Source: AWTP1-13 sp035258605
GTDB lineage: Bacteria > Pseudomonadota > Alphaproteobacteria > Rhizobiales > Hyphomicrobiaceae
Reading direction: 5' to 3'
DNA: 11,830 bases
NCBI GenBank assembly: GCA_035258605.1
Contig: DATFXD010000069.1
Location: forward strand, 1-11,830
Shown here: positions 1 to 6,651 of the stretch, piece after piece
Position numbering within the stretch: the first letter of the stretch is position 1
How the letters are laid out: every line of letters starts with the position of its first letter
Translations under genes and position numbers: made by a program
Notes under the pieces: generated by a model
The model's database searches: none
The model's input: only the letters and a program-made list of their open reading frames with translations
Told to the model about the DNA's origin: nothing

Positions 1-1
1 C

Positions 2-133
2 GGTGGCTGCCCGCGGCTGCCGGTGTGGTCCAACCCCGAGGTCAGCATCCGCGGCGTGCCGGCGGGCTCGGTCGGACACGACAACGCCCGCGTCATCGCC
101 GACAATGCCCTGCGCGTCGCGGCCTTTCGCTGA
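2..133 (+). CDS. C-terminal fragment of a secreted reprolysin-like zinc metallopeptidase (partial)
   Basis: An open frame enters from the left edge and ends at TGA 131-133, leaving 43 residues. The visible tail has the blocks VWSNPEVSIRGVPAG and HDNARVIADNALRVAAFR. This pattern of an aromatic-SNP stretch, then G-x-P-x-G, then (D/N)NAR and a terminal hydrophobic-x-FR matches the end of the catalytic domain in bacterial M12/reprolysin-like secreted metallopeptidases, where the segment closes the fold just after the zinc site. The HExxHxxGxxH motif would lie outside the window, so catalytic competence cannot be judged. The family call comes from memory of these tails, not from an alignment. The gene ends cleanly in FR and TGA, so the fragment is an effect of the window edge rather than decay. 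No clear terminator follows. Confidence 0.5.
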   Translation, partial: GGCPRLPVWSNPEVSIRGVPAGSVGHDNARVIADNALRVAAFR

Positions 134-890
134 CGCCACAAGGCAACGCCAAGAAAGAGCGCCAGCCAAAAGAGAGAGCGCCAGCCAAGTCGCGGAACAG
201 CAAGCCGGTTGCATGCCAGCTGGGTTTTTCGGTGCAGCGCCGATCCGGGGCACCGCTAGCAGCCGCGCGCCAAAGGACGGCGGTCAGGTCGTCGATCGGC
301 TGCCGCTTCATTTCGTGTGCCGCCCACCAGTGGCCGCCTCGGGTCAGGCACGATCGCCGCGCCCAGCCATGCAACCGGTACCAGGGATGGCGCAGCCGTC
401 GGCAACCAAATCCAGCTCGATCATCCGCCAGCAGCACCCGGCAATCAGCAGTTCTCGATGCGGGCCTTGAAGAGCAGACGCAGCGCTTCCCAGGCATGGT
501 GCGCTCCCCCGTATATTTGACCTCAACCCAGCGTTGCCTGGAGCTTCTGGAACGCGCGAGGGGCTGCACCAATCGCTGGGCTGCTTATCCCCGAGCGCAT
601 CCGTTACGCCTCGCGGAGGTGTGACAAGCAGCTTTTGCGGGCGACGCGGAGCTGCTGGCAGCGGTTTGCCATCTAGGCCGCATCCGCGGACAATGGGTTC
701 TCCACTGCGGCCGGTCACGCCTCCATACAGGCATCGCCGGCCGCCCCGCGTGGTCGGCACACCCGACCTCCGTTCACTGTTCGTCACGGCGCTGTGAGGC
801 ACCCTTTATCCTCGGCCGAGGCCGACCACATAAAGTGCCAGGCGGCAATACCGCACCCCAACCCCCCAGCGATAATCCTGGAGAATGGTC
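134..890. other. Intergenic region without a convincing gene (757 bp)
   Basis: Both strands carry long open frames here (for example 25-624 + and 93-572 -), but their translations are rich in Arg, Pro, Ser and Cys without hydrophobic periodicity or recognisable motifs. They have no good ribosome site either, so they look like the usual GC-driven shadows. Visible small structures are a 14-bp direct repeat at 156-169 and 175-188 (AGAGCGCCAGCCAA, period 19 bp) and a 12-bp palindrome CCTCGGCCGAGG at 810-821, about 70 bp before the first small-peptide gene. The promoter for that gene should lie in the last 100 bp, but no clear -35/-10 pair was found. A degraded gene cannot be excluded. Confidence 0.5.
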
Positions 891-1019
891 ATGAAGCGCA
901 TCCTTTCGGCACTGTTCGCCCTTTCGGTCCTCGCCGGCGTAGCCGGATCGGCCGCCGCGGATTCGGTCGGGCCGCCGACGCAGTGGGAGCCGCAAGACGT
1001 CTCCCGCTCGATCCACTAA
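891..1019 (+). CDS. Small secreted protein, 42-residue precursor
   Basis: ATG at 891 is preceded by GGAGA (880-884) at good spacing, and the frame closes with TAA at 1017-1019. The product opens with a textbook Sec signal peptide: MKR, then a hydrophobic run ILSALFALSVLAGVAG, then SAAA with a likely cleavage after the Ala run near residue 23. That leaves a mature peptide of about 19 residues, ADSVGPPTQWEPQDVSRSIH or one residue shorter. The peptide is hydrophilic, has no Cys and has one Trp. No function is recognised. Tiny exported peptides of this kind are common and poorly described in Hyphomicrobiales genomes. A second small exported protein follows 73 bp downstream on the same strand, and a strong stem-loop lies between them. 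The signal sequence plus ribosome site make it a real gene with good probability despite its size. Confidence 0.68.
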   Translation: MKRILSALFALSVLAGVAGSAAADSVGPPTQWEPQDVSRSIH

Positions 1020-1032
1020 CAACTACCAATCC

Positions 1033-1070
1033 TAGCCTGGCTCCGCGGCATGAGCCGTGGAGCCAGGCTA
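1033..1070 (+). terminator. Perfect 17-bp stem-loop between the two small secreted-protein genes
   Basis: The left arm TAGCCTGGCTCCGCGGC (1033-1049) pairs completely with the right arm (1054-1070) around a 4-nt loop ATGA; one of the 17 pairs is G-U in RNA. It begins 13 bp after the stop of the first peptide gene and ends 22 bp before the start of the second. The sequence after it is ACTCGTAACC with no U run, so a classic intrinsic terminator is not supported. A processing or mRNA 3'-end-stabilising hairpin that sets the ratio of the two products is equally possible, as is a partial terminator or attenuator. The structure itself is certain; the role is inferred. Confidence 0.6.
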
Positions 1071-1092
1071 ACTCGTAACCGAGGAGGTCACC

Positions 1093-1275
1093 ATGACACG
1101 ATCGCTGAAAGCCATGGCCCTTGCCGCTCTGCTGGCGCTCGGGTCGGCAGCTGCCGTTACTGAGAGCGCGGCTCAGGGCGGTACGCACGCGGGGTACATG
1201 GTCGCCCGTGCCCAAACGGGCGGTGAGATCAGCACAGGCGATACGTCGACCGGGCCGGTCGGCGGCGGCTACTAA
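1093..1275 (+). CDS. Small secreted Gly/Thr-rich protein, 60-residue precursor
   Basis: ATG at 1093 follows an excellent Shine-Dalgarno, GAGGAGGT (1081-1088), and the frame ends at TAA 1273-1275. The N-terminus MTRSLK is followed by a hydrophobic core AMALAALLALGSAAAV, and the Ala-rich stretch ending in SAAQ at about residue 28 is a plausible signal-peptidase site. The predicted mature part is about 32 residues, with a Gly/Thr/Ser-rich tail (TGGEISTGDTSTGPVGGGY) that has no Cys and repeats the TG pair. Such a tail suggests a flexible extracytoplasmic peptide. No family is recognised. It sits 73 bp after another small exported protein on the same strand, with a perfect stem-loop between them, so the two may share a transcript. 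The ribosome site and signal sequence support translation. Confidence 0.72.
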   Translation: MTRSLKAMALAALLALGSAAAVTESAAQGGTHAGYMVARAQTGGEISTGDTSTGPVGGGY

Positions 1276-1731
1276 ACACGGGAACCCCGCAAAAGCAGGC
1301 GCTGACCGGCGGCGAAGCCCGCTCAATAAGCAACGTGTGGCGCCGATCCACACCGAGACGCCCGCCTTGAGCGGCCAACGCCGGGTCAGTTGGCGAGCAG
1401 CGGCAGCACTCCATCCCGTGTTAGCGGCGCGAGCGACACTGTTGGGGGTGGCGCCTCCACCCAGCTAGTTCCTGAATGTCGGCGGTAGGCATCGGCGCAC
1501 CGCGGACCCCGACGTGGAGGAGAGCGGCAGCCACGCTGGCGCCGATTTCGCCGGCCGCCCACGGCGCGAACTGACCCAAGAAGTGCGCGCTACCTGGTCG
1601 GATGGGACACCAAGCTCCCCAAGACCTCGCGCGTATCGATCTTACCGCCGTTGCATAAAGATGCTGGTGCCGCGCGCGGGTATAAGCAGCACGCGACCAT
1701 CACCGTAGCTGCTGGAAACCCCGATCGCGGT
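1276..1731. other. Convergent intergenic region, no gene recognised (456 bp)
   Basis: This stretch lies between the 3' ends of the + strand small-peptide gene and the minus-strand LOG gene. Short open frames (for example 1514-1708 +) lack ribosome sites and motifs. A small hairpin, GGGTGG / CCACCC with a 5-nt loop, is at 1446-1462 and has no T run on either side. No convincing intrinsic terminator for either flanking gene was seen, so termination may be Rho-dependent. Confidence 0.5.
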
Positions 1732-2316
1732 TCATGGTGCAACGACCATGCTGTCGGTCGACCACTTGTTGAGCGGCGGTTGATAGGATTGAAAGCCCGC
1801 GAGAATCGACTCGATGTTGTCGGAAAACATGAGCATGGTCGCGAACTGCGGCAGCAAGAACCCTTCGGCAACCATCTTCTCCACCATCCCCCGCAGCGGG
1901 TCGAAGTAGCCTTTGAGGTTGAGGAACGCACACGGCTTGCGGTGAATCCCGAGTTGACCCCACGTCCACTGTTCAAAAATCTCCTCCAAGGTGCCGGCGC
2001 CACCTGGAAGCGCTAGAAACGCGTCAGCCAATGCACTCATTGTGGTTTTACGATCGTGCATGGTCTCCACGACCTCGAGCCGATTGAGGCCGCGATGGGC
2101 AATCTCGCGTTGCACGAGCGCGCGCGGCATGACGCCAATGACTTCACCGCCGGCGCCGAGTGCGGCGTCGGCGATCACGCCCATAAGACCAACCCGCCCA
2201 CCACCAAAGACCAATGTGGCCCCAGCGAGAGCAATGGCGCGCGCCGCCGCAGCCGCGCCATCCCTGTAGATGGGATCGTGCCCGCTGCTCGATCCACAGA
2301 AGATGCAGATTTTCAT
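1732..2316 (-). CDS. LOG family protein (cytokinin riboside 5'-monophosphate phosphoribohydrolase type)
   Basis: The 194-residue product begins MKICIFCGSSSG and has the full LOG/TIGR00730 signature: GGGRVGLMG at 38-46, MHDRK at 87-91, and PGGAGTLEE at 104-112 (the PGGxGTxxE box). The catalytic Arg (R90) and Glu (E112) are present, followed by WGQLGIHRKP at 119-128. Family members are cytosolic dimers that hydrolyse N6-modified or ordinary AMP-type nucleotides to the base and ribose 5-phosphate. In bacteria this can yield cytokinins or serve nucleotide salvage. The frame is open another 73 codons upstream, but that extension is Arg-rich and unlike the family, so the ATG at 2316 matching the canonical N-terminus is chosen. 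Its ribosome site is weak (AAGGG about 9 nt away, inside the palindrome CAAGGGCCCTTG at 2319-2330). Length is normal for type I LOGs. The exact substrate cannot be told from sequence. Confidence 0.92.
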   Translation of the reverse strand: MKICIFCGSSSGHDPIYRDGAAAAARAIALAGATLVFGGGRVGLMGVIADAALGAGGEVIGVMPRALVQREIAHRGLNRLEVVETMHDRKTTMSALADAFLALPGGAGTLEEIFEQWTWGQLGIHRKPCAFLNLKGYFDPLRGMVEKMVAEGFLLPQFATMLMFSDNIESILAGFQSYQPPLNKWSTDSMVVAP

Positions 2317-2447
2317 GCCAAGGGCCCTTGCAACACGCCATGCAACGGCGCCGCGCTGATCACGCTGAGCCGCCCCACAAGGCCGGCTCCTGACCATGCA
2401 AGAGGTGATCCGCTCATGGTTTTTGCGGCCTTCCCTTAGGGTTCGGC

Positions 2448-2627
2448 GTGCGTCGCCGCGCCGGGCACGGCGCGGCAGCTCTCGTCTTATTGTCGGCCGC
2501 GGCCCTCGCCGGCGTTGCCCTGTGGCAATCGCCAATTGAAGCCGCTACGAGGCGTATGACAATCGAAGGCAGGGTCCATGCGTCGACGCGATTTCGGCTG
2601 CGCTATCTCAATCGATACCGATCATGA
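2448..2627 (+). CDS. Possible small exported peptide, 59 residues (GTG start)
   Basis: From GTG 2448 to TGA 2625-2627 the frame gives a peptide opening (V/M)RRRAGHG, then a strong hydrophobic stretch AAALVLLSAAALAGVALW, then SPIEAATRR and a basic tail of about 28 residues. This is the shape of a signal peptide or membrane anchor with three N-terminal arginines. The frame has no ATG, and the ribosome site is poor (AGGG 6-10 bp upstream). Its last 20 bp overlap the 3' end of the opposite-strand mop gene. It could be a real small protein, the relic of a larger exported protein, or chance in GC-rich DNA. The hydrophobic block is the only real support. Confidence 0.3.
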   Translation: MRRRAGHGAAALVLLSAAALAGVALWQSPIEAATRRMTIEGRVHASTRFRLRYLNRYRS

Positions 2628-2814
2628 CATCGGATGCCTTGATGACGGCGTAGGCCTCCTTACCCGGCGCCAGCTTCAACTCGTCGACTGCAGCGTTGGT
2701 GATCGATGCGGTAACGATCGTGCCGCCGACGTCGATCTTGACGTGCGCCGTCGTCGCACCCTTGGTCACCTCGACAACCTTGCCCTTGAGGGTATTGCGT
2801 GCACTGATCTTCAT
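2608..2814 (-). CDS. mop: Mop-type molybdenum (molybdate/molybdopterin)-binding protein, single TOBE domain
   Basis: The 68-residue protein MKISARNTLKGKVVEVTKG... is a complete single-domain molbindin. It has the MKISARNxLKGxV opening, the central V-x-I-x-(V)GG-x-x-(V/I)TASIT block (residues 25-39), and the closing L-x-P-G-K-x-AYAVIKASDVMIG (47-66). This family forms hexamers that bind molybdate or tungstate oxyanions and acts as a cytosolic molybdenum store or buffer for cofactor synthesis. The ATG at 2814 has AGGAG 7 nt upstream, which fixes the start; the open frame continues upstream but without family similarity. No mod transport genes or ModE-type operator (TATATA-like half sites) are visible within 215 bp upstream. 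It stands alone, with gaps of 215 bp and 291 bp to its minus-strand neighbours. A molybdoenzyme is encoded about 7 kb away at 10043. Confidence 0.92.
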   Translation of the reverse strand: MKISARNTLKGKVVEVTKGATTAHVKIDVGGTIVTASITNAAVDELKLAPGKEAYAVIKASDVMIGID

Positions 2815-3029
2815 TGCATGGCTCCTGTCTTCGCCGGTTTCAGTAACAACATCACGGCAGAACTCCAAGCCCAAACCTCGCCGAGGGAAGCTGGGGCCAG
2901 CGCCGGCGAACGTGGCGCCGGGCCCGGCATGGTTCCGCCCTGTCAGGCAACGCCGGTCCAACACCAACCGACCTCGATACCCGGGTCGATCGGCACACGG
3001 CGTCGCGCACCATGCGCGGGCGACCCCAC

Positions 3030-4016
3030 TTACAAATAGACCGATGACATCGCGGCGGTTGGATACCGGCTGCCTGCTGCCGCGCCCACCGGAACCGCAC
3101 GCGAAATGCTCGCGATCTCCTCGGGCGTCAAGTGAACGTCGAGCGCGCCGAGGTTCTCTTCGAGCCGCTTCAGATAGCGCGTTCCGGGAATGGCAACGAC
3201 GTCGTCGCCCTGGCCCAGCAACCAGGCCAGAGTCAGCTGCGCCGGTGTGCACTTTTTCGCAGCGGCGATCTGTTCGATCTTGGAGACGAGGTCGCGATTG
3301 TGCGCAAAGTTGTCGGCTTGGAACCGCGGGTGCGCGGAGCGACGCCCATCGACATCGTCCAATGTCTTGAGCATACCCGTAAGGAAACCTCTGCCTAACG
3401 GCGAATAAGCCACAAACCCGATCCCAAGCTGCTTCGTGGTCTGCCGTGTCTCCTCGGCCTCGGTCCTGTAGAGCAGCGAGTATTCGGTTTGAACGGCCGA
3501 GATCGGATGCACCTGGTGCGCCCGCCGGATGGTTTCCGGGCGGGCTTCCGACAGACCCAAGAACCTGACCTTGCCCTGTTTGATGAGCTGCGCCATGGCA
3601 CCGACGGTATCCTCGATCGGCACGGTCGGATCGACACGATGCTGGTAGAAGAGATCGATGACATCGACGCCAAGTCGCTTCAGGCTCGCCTCGCAGGCCT
3701 CGGCCACGTATTGGGGGCGGCCGTCAACCCCGTTGGCCTGCCCCTCGCGTCGCGTCTGCCCGAACTTGGTGGCCAGCACCACCCGATCGCGTCGACCGCG
3801 GAGGGCTCGGCCAACAACCTCTTCGTTGTGTCCCCACCCGTACATGTCCGAGGAGTCGAGGTGATCGACGCCGCGCTCGATGGCGGCATGGATGAGATTT
3901 TCCGATTCGCGGTCGTCGGCGGCACCGTAGATGCCGGAGAGCGACATGCATCCGAGACCGACGGTGGAAACCGCGAGCCCCTGCGATCCCAAAGACCTGT
4001 GTGCGAGCGTCTTCAT
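3030..4016 (-). CDS. Aldo/keto reductase (AKR13/IolS-like)
   Basis: This is a 328-residue NADP(H)-dependent oxidoreductase with a (beta/alpha)8 fold, predicted cytosolic, that reduces aldehydes or ketones. The catalytic tetrad is visible: D54 and Y59 in LDSSDMYG, K84 in LATKFG and H126 in FYQHRVDP. Other family blocks are LGLGCMSLSG-like residues near 19-27, VQTEYSLLYR, AYSPLGRGFLTG and the C-terminal cofactor-binding IPGTRYLKRLEENLGA. The ATG at 4016 is chosen because MKTLAHRSLGSQGLAVS is the normal family start and AAAGGG lies upstream; an extra 28 codons are open but unlike the family. The gene starts 89 bp after the aldehyde dehydrogenase stop on the same strand, so co-transcription is plausible, although a hairpin lies in that gap. 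Substrate is unknown; the pairing with an ALDH suggests carbonyl detoxification or catabolism. Confidence 0.94.
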   Translation of the reverse strand: MKTLAHRSLGSQGLAVSTVGLGCMSLSGIYGAADDRESENLIHAAIERGVDHLDSSDMYGWGHNEEVVGRALRGRRDRVVLATKFGQTRREGQANGVDGRPQYVAEACEASLKRLGVDVIDLFYQHRVDPTVPIEDTVGAMAQLIKQGKVRFLGLSEARPETIRRAHQVHPISAVQTEYSLLYRTEAEETRQTTKQLGIGFVAYSPLGRGFLTGMLKTLDDVDGRRSAHPRFQADNFAHNRDLVSKIEQIAAAKKCTPAQLTLAWLLGQGDDVVAIPGTRYLKRLEENLGALDVHLTPEEIASISRAVPVGAAAGSRYPTAAMSSVYL

Positions 4017-4067
4017 AAAACGATGCCCTTTGCTTGCAGCGAACAGTGACACGACCACATGACAAGG

Positions 4068-4091
4068 CGAGGGGCCGCCTGCAGCCCCTCG
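4068..4091 (-). terminator. Hairpin between ALDH and AKR genes (possible terminator or processing site)
   Basis: CGAGGGGC (4068-4075) pairs with GCCCCTCG (4084-4091) across an 8-nt loop, 15 bp after the ALDH stop in the direction of transcription. The minus-strand sequence after the stem (CCTTGTCATG) has no real U run, so at best it is a partial terminator. It may instead separate expression of the two genes. Confidence 0.35.
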
Positions 4092-4105
4092 TTTGATCAC
4101 TTCGC

Positions 4106-5536
4106 CTAGGCCGGCGAAGGCCCAGCAATGGCCTTCACCTCCAGAAACTCCTCAAGGCCGAATTTGCCCCACTCGCGGCCGTTGCCCGACTGCTTGTAGC
4201 CACCAAAGGGCGCGCTGCGCTCGTTGGGAACGCCGTTGAGGTTGATGTTGCCGGCACGCAGTTCGGTGGCGACTTTGCGGGCGCGCTCGACATTCCCCGC
4301 CCACACGTAGCCGGCGAGCCCATACGGTGTGTCGTTGGCCATGGTCACCGCATCGGCCTCGTCCTTGTAGCCAATAATGGACAGCACGGGACCGAAGATC
4401 TCTTCGCGGGCGATGGTCATGTCGTTGGTCACGTCCGCAAACACCGTCGGCCGTACGTAGAAGCCCTTGTTCAGCCCCTCGGGGCGCCCAAGGCCCCCGG
4501 TCACAAGGGTCGCACCTTCATCGATGCCTTTCTTGATAAGGCCCTGAATCTTATCCCACTGGATCTTGTTGACGACCGGACCCATGGTGGTCCCCTCGGC
4601 CTTCGGATCGCCGGGCTTGGCCTTCTCCGCCGCCGATTTGGCGATCGTCATCACCTCCTGCATCTTTGCCTGCGGCACCATCATGCGGGTTGGCGCATTG
4701 CACGACTGACCAGAGTTGTTGAAACAATGGGCAACGCCGCCGGCAACCGCCTTCTGCAGGTCCGCGTCATCAAGGATGATGTTGGGAGATTTGCCGCCGA
4801 GTTCCTGGCTGATACGCTTGACGGTCGGGGCCGCTCGCTGGGCGACATCGATGCCGGCCCGTGTCGAGCCTGTGAAGGAGATCATGTCGATGCCGGGATG
4901 CTCGCTCATTGCGGCGCCGACCTCCGGGCCGAGGCCGTTGATGAGGTTGAATACGCCCGCCGGCACACCCGCCTCGTGTAAGATATCGGCGAAGATCAAC
5001 GCCGATGTCGGCGTGTATTCCGACGGCTTCAAGATCATCGTGCAACCGGCAGCGAGAGCGGGAGCCACCTTGCAGGCGATCTGATTGAGTGGCCAGTTCC
5101 ACGGGGTGATCATGCCAATGACCCCGACCGCTTCACGCACCACCGTTGCCGAGCCCAGCGCCTCTTCAAACTTATAGGTCTTGAGCACATCGATGGTGGT
5201 CATGATGTGGCCAAGGCCGGCGCCCGCCTGCGCTCTTTCTGCCAGAGCCATCGGCGCTCCCATTTCATCGGAGATGGCGGTGCCGACCTCCTTGATACGC
5301 TTCTTGTAGACCTCCGCAATGCGCGTGAGCAGCGCCACACGCTCGTCCCGGCTCGTTCTCGAGAAGGTGCGGAATGCCCGCCGCGCAGCGGCAACCGCCT
5401 TGTCCACATCTGCCTTCGATCCGAGCGCGATTGCGTACATCGATTCTTCCGTTGCCGGGTTGATGACCTCGCGCGTGTTGTTGCCGGTTGGGTCAACCCA
5501 AGCACCGTCAATGTAGAACTTCATGCGATTGACCAT
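4106..5536 (-). CDS. NAD(P)+-dependent aldehyde dehydrogenase family protein
   Basis: The 476-residue enzyme oxidises aldehydes to carboxylic acids with NAD(P)+ and is predicted cytosolic. The whole ALDH superfamily architecture is present: the oxyanion Asn in TPWNWPLNQ (N147), FTGSTRAG at 221-228, the general base Glu in SQELGGKSPN (E245), the nucleophile Cys in NNSGQSCNAPTRM (C279), and EEIFGPVLSI at 378-387. The SGQSCNAPTRM form of the active-site loop is typical of the CddD/SSP0762-like subgroup, whose better known members act on medium- or long-chain oxo-acids; that substrate link is only suggestive. The ATG at 5536 has GAGGTG about 7 nt upstream; ATG 5524 (MKFYIDG) is an alternative. 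The frame also opens 19 codons further upstream without support. An aldo/keto reductase follows after 89 bp. Confidence 0.95.
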   Translation of the reverse strand: MVNRMKFYIDGAWVDPTGNNTREVINPATEESMYAIALGSKADVDKAVAAARRAFRTFSRTSRDERVALLTRIAEVYKKRIKEVGTAISDEMGAPMALAERAQAGAGLGHIMTTIDVLKTYKFEEALGSATVVREAVGVIGMITPWNWPLNQIACKVAPALAAGCTMILKPSEYTPTSALIFADILHEAGVPAGVFNLINGLGPEVGAAMSEHPGIDMISFTGSTRAGIDVAQRAAPTVKRISQELGGKSPNIILDDADLQKAVAGGVAHCFNNSGQSCNAPTRMMVPQAKMQEVMTIAKSAAEKAKPGDPKAEGTTMGPVVNKIQWDKIQGLIKKGIDEGATLVTGGLGRPEGLNKGFYVRPTVFADVTNDMTIAREEIFGPVLSIIGYKDEADAVTMANDTPYGLAGYVWAGNVERARKVATELRAGNINLNGVPNERSAPFGGYKQSGNGREWGKFGLEEFLEVKAIAGPSPA

Positions 5537-5713
5537 GATGCCACCTCTGTGTAGCGCGATGAGAGAGAAGGTTCTCAATTGAAGCAGGAACACGACCTAG
5601 GCGCCAGTGGGCCAATGCTTCCAGCAGGCCGTAAATGCTGCGCCATCGCGACCCAGCAGTTGAACAAAACTCTCCCCAACTCCGGCATGGGTGGCTTCGG
5701 ACATCACAACACA

Positions 5714-5730
5714 AGTGGGCTTCGCCCACT
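5714..5730. terminator. Short perfect hairpin with TTC loop
   Basis: AGTGGGC pairs with GCCCACT around the 3-nt loop TTC, giving the stable C(UUC)G-type closing seen in terminators and REP-like elements. There is no T run on either strand and no gene ending nearby, so its role is unknown. Confidence 0.3.
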
Positions 5731-5935
5731 GGCAACGCGAGCGGCACCGTCACCGGGTCCCCAGGGGCATTCCAGGAGCCTCAACTAGCCGGTGGCGAAT
5801 TGCTCATTGCGCACATCTTGCTGTGTTCAGGCTTTGCTGCGCCCGGTTCCGCGCCACCGGCCCGTCCGGGCCGCAACCAACCGATCGGCTCAGCTTGCAG
5901 CCTCGTCGATTGACGGCTGCGCATGGCGCGGTTTT

Positions 5936-5961
5936 GGCCACGAGAGCAAGGCCTCGTGGCC
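5936..5961. repeat. 9-bp inverted repeat / hairpin
   Basis: GGCCACGAG (5936-5944) and CTCGTGGCC (5953-5961) are perfect inverted repeats around an 8-nt spacer, AGCAAGGC. There is no poly-T tract on either side. It stands in gene-free DNA; it may be a REP-like element or the remnant of a terminator. Confidence 0.35.
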
Positions 5962-6490
5962 CGTAGGTTCCCAAGGCGTTGGCAAAGGCTGTTGGCCGCG
6001 AGCTCGAAAGCACGGACATGCGCAAAAGTCGTTCTTCCGGCGAGCCGGCCGCCGTCGAGCTGGTGGTAACGACCGTGAGGCGATGCCGATGCGTCGCTAT
6101 AAGTTGCGCCAGCCGTGCCGATTGCCATCATCGACCCCACTGGCGCCACGGCGGCAACGGGCGACGCGGTTGAGGTCGTGAGGCGGGCATCACCGAACCA
6201 GCGGCGGTGAGTGCTCATACTGCGTCACGGAGCCTGTCGGGATGCCAACCCGCAGCGCCAATATCTGGCCGCACAGGCAGCGCCCGCGCAAGGTCCGCAG
6301 ATCCCGATCACATCCTGCTCGCATGCTGCGAGGCTGGCGGCCGCCAACAACCCCGCCGGAGACGATGCGGGCTCGGCGCCGCCGGGATCGCTTTGAGTCG
6401 AGGCGAGAGGCTGATCGCCCGCGACACCGCGCTCGGTCCATGACGGGTTGCGGCGCCAATGCCGAGGCGGTGGCGCGCACCACTGATCCT

Positions 6491-6531
6491 AAAAAAGATA
6501 GAAGCACCCGGCCCCGCGAGCCGGATGCTTC
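6491..6531 (-). terminator. Strong Rho-independent terminator on the minus strand
   Basis: Read on the minus strand, GAAGCATCCGGC pairs with GCCGGGTGCTTC in a 12-bp stem (one U-G pair) around a 7-nt loop, and TATC then TTTTTT follow directly. This is the clearest intrinsic terminator in the window. No protein gene ends just upstream of it on the minus strand, which implies a non-coding transcript or an unrecognised small gene. Confidence 0.8.
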
Positions 6532-6590
6532 CCCAGGGCTCTTGGCTGCCACGAGTGCACCCGCGTCCATGGCATCCAAGAGGCAAACCC
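6491..6590 (-). ncRNA. Candidate small RNA with two stem-loops ending in an intrinsic terminator
   Basis: Immediately before the terminator on the minus strand is a second hairpin, at 6539-6582. CTCTTGG pairs with CCAAGAG, then after one mismatch TGCCA pairs with TGGCA, closing an 18-nt loop. Two adjacent hairpins, the last followed by six U residues, in a gap with no protein gene is the usual layout of an alphaproteobacterial trans-acting sRNA of about 100 nt. The 5' end is a guess: a weak -10-like CTATCG lies at about 6595-6600 on the minus strand without a good -35. It does not match any sRNA, 6S, SRP or tmRNA sequence that I recall. It could also be the 3' end of a longer transcript. Confidence 0.4.
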
Positions 6591-6651
6591 GTTCGATAGG
6601 ACTCCGGCGGCCGCCAAAATCTTCCCGTGCCGATGCGACCGGCGCGGCCTA

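Noticed and set aside
156..188. CRISPR or tandem array
   Set aside because: Two copies only, with 5-bp spacing, no dyad in the repeat and no cas genes.
25..624. 199-codon open frame on + and the opposing 93-572 frame on -
   Set aside because: Arg/Pro/Ser/Cys-rich translations without motifs, ribosome sites or hydrophobic pattern; typical GC-driven spurious frames, and the first overlaps the end of the metallopeptidase.
1446..1462. GGGTGG/CCACCC hairpin as terminator
   Set aside because: Short stem, no T run, and 170 bp from the nearest stop; not enough to call.
3004..3018. CGCGCA/TGCGCG hairpin as terminator of the aldo/keto reductase
   Set aside because: It is only 6 bp with a 3-nt loop and lacks a U run on the minus strand.
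2815..3029. Search for a ModE box or molybdenum cofactor riboswitch upstream of mop
   Set aside because: No TATATA-like dyad and no recognisable conserved riboswitch core; only GC palindromes such as GCCGGGCCCGGC (2917-2928), which are expected by chance here.
3489..4049. 186-codon + frame antisense to the aldo/keto reductase
   Set aside because: It is the mirror of a highly conserved gene, and the translation has no recognisable domain.
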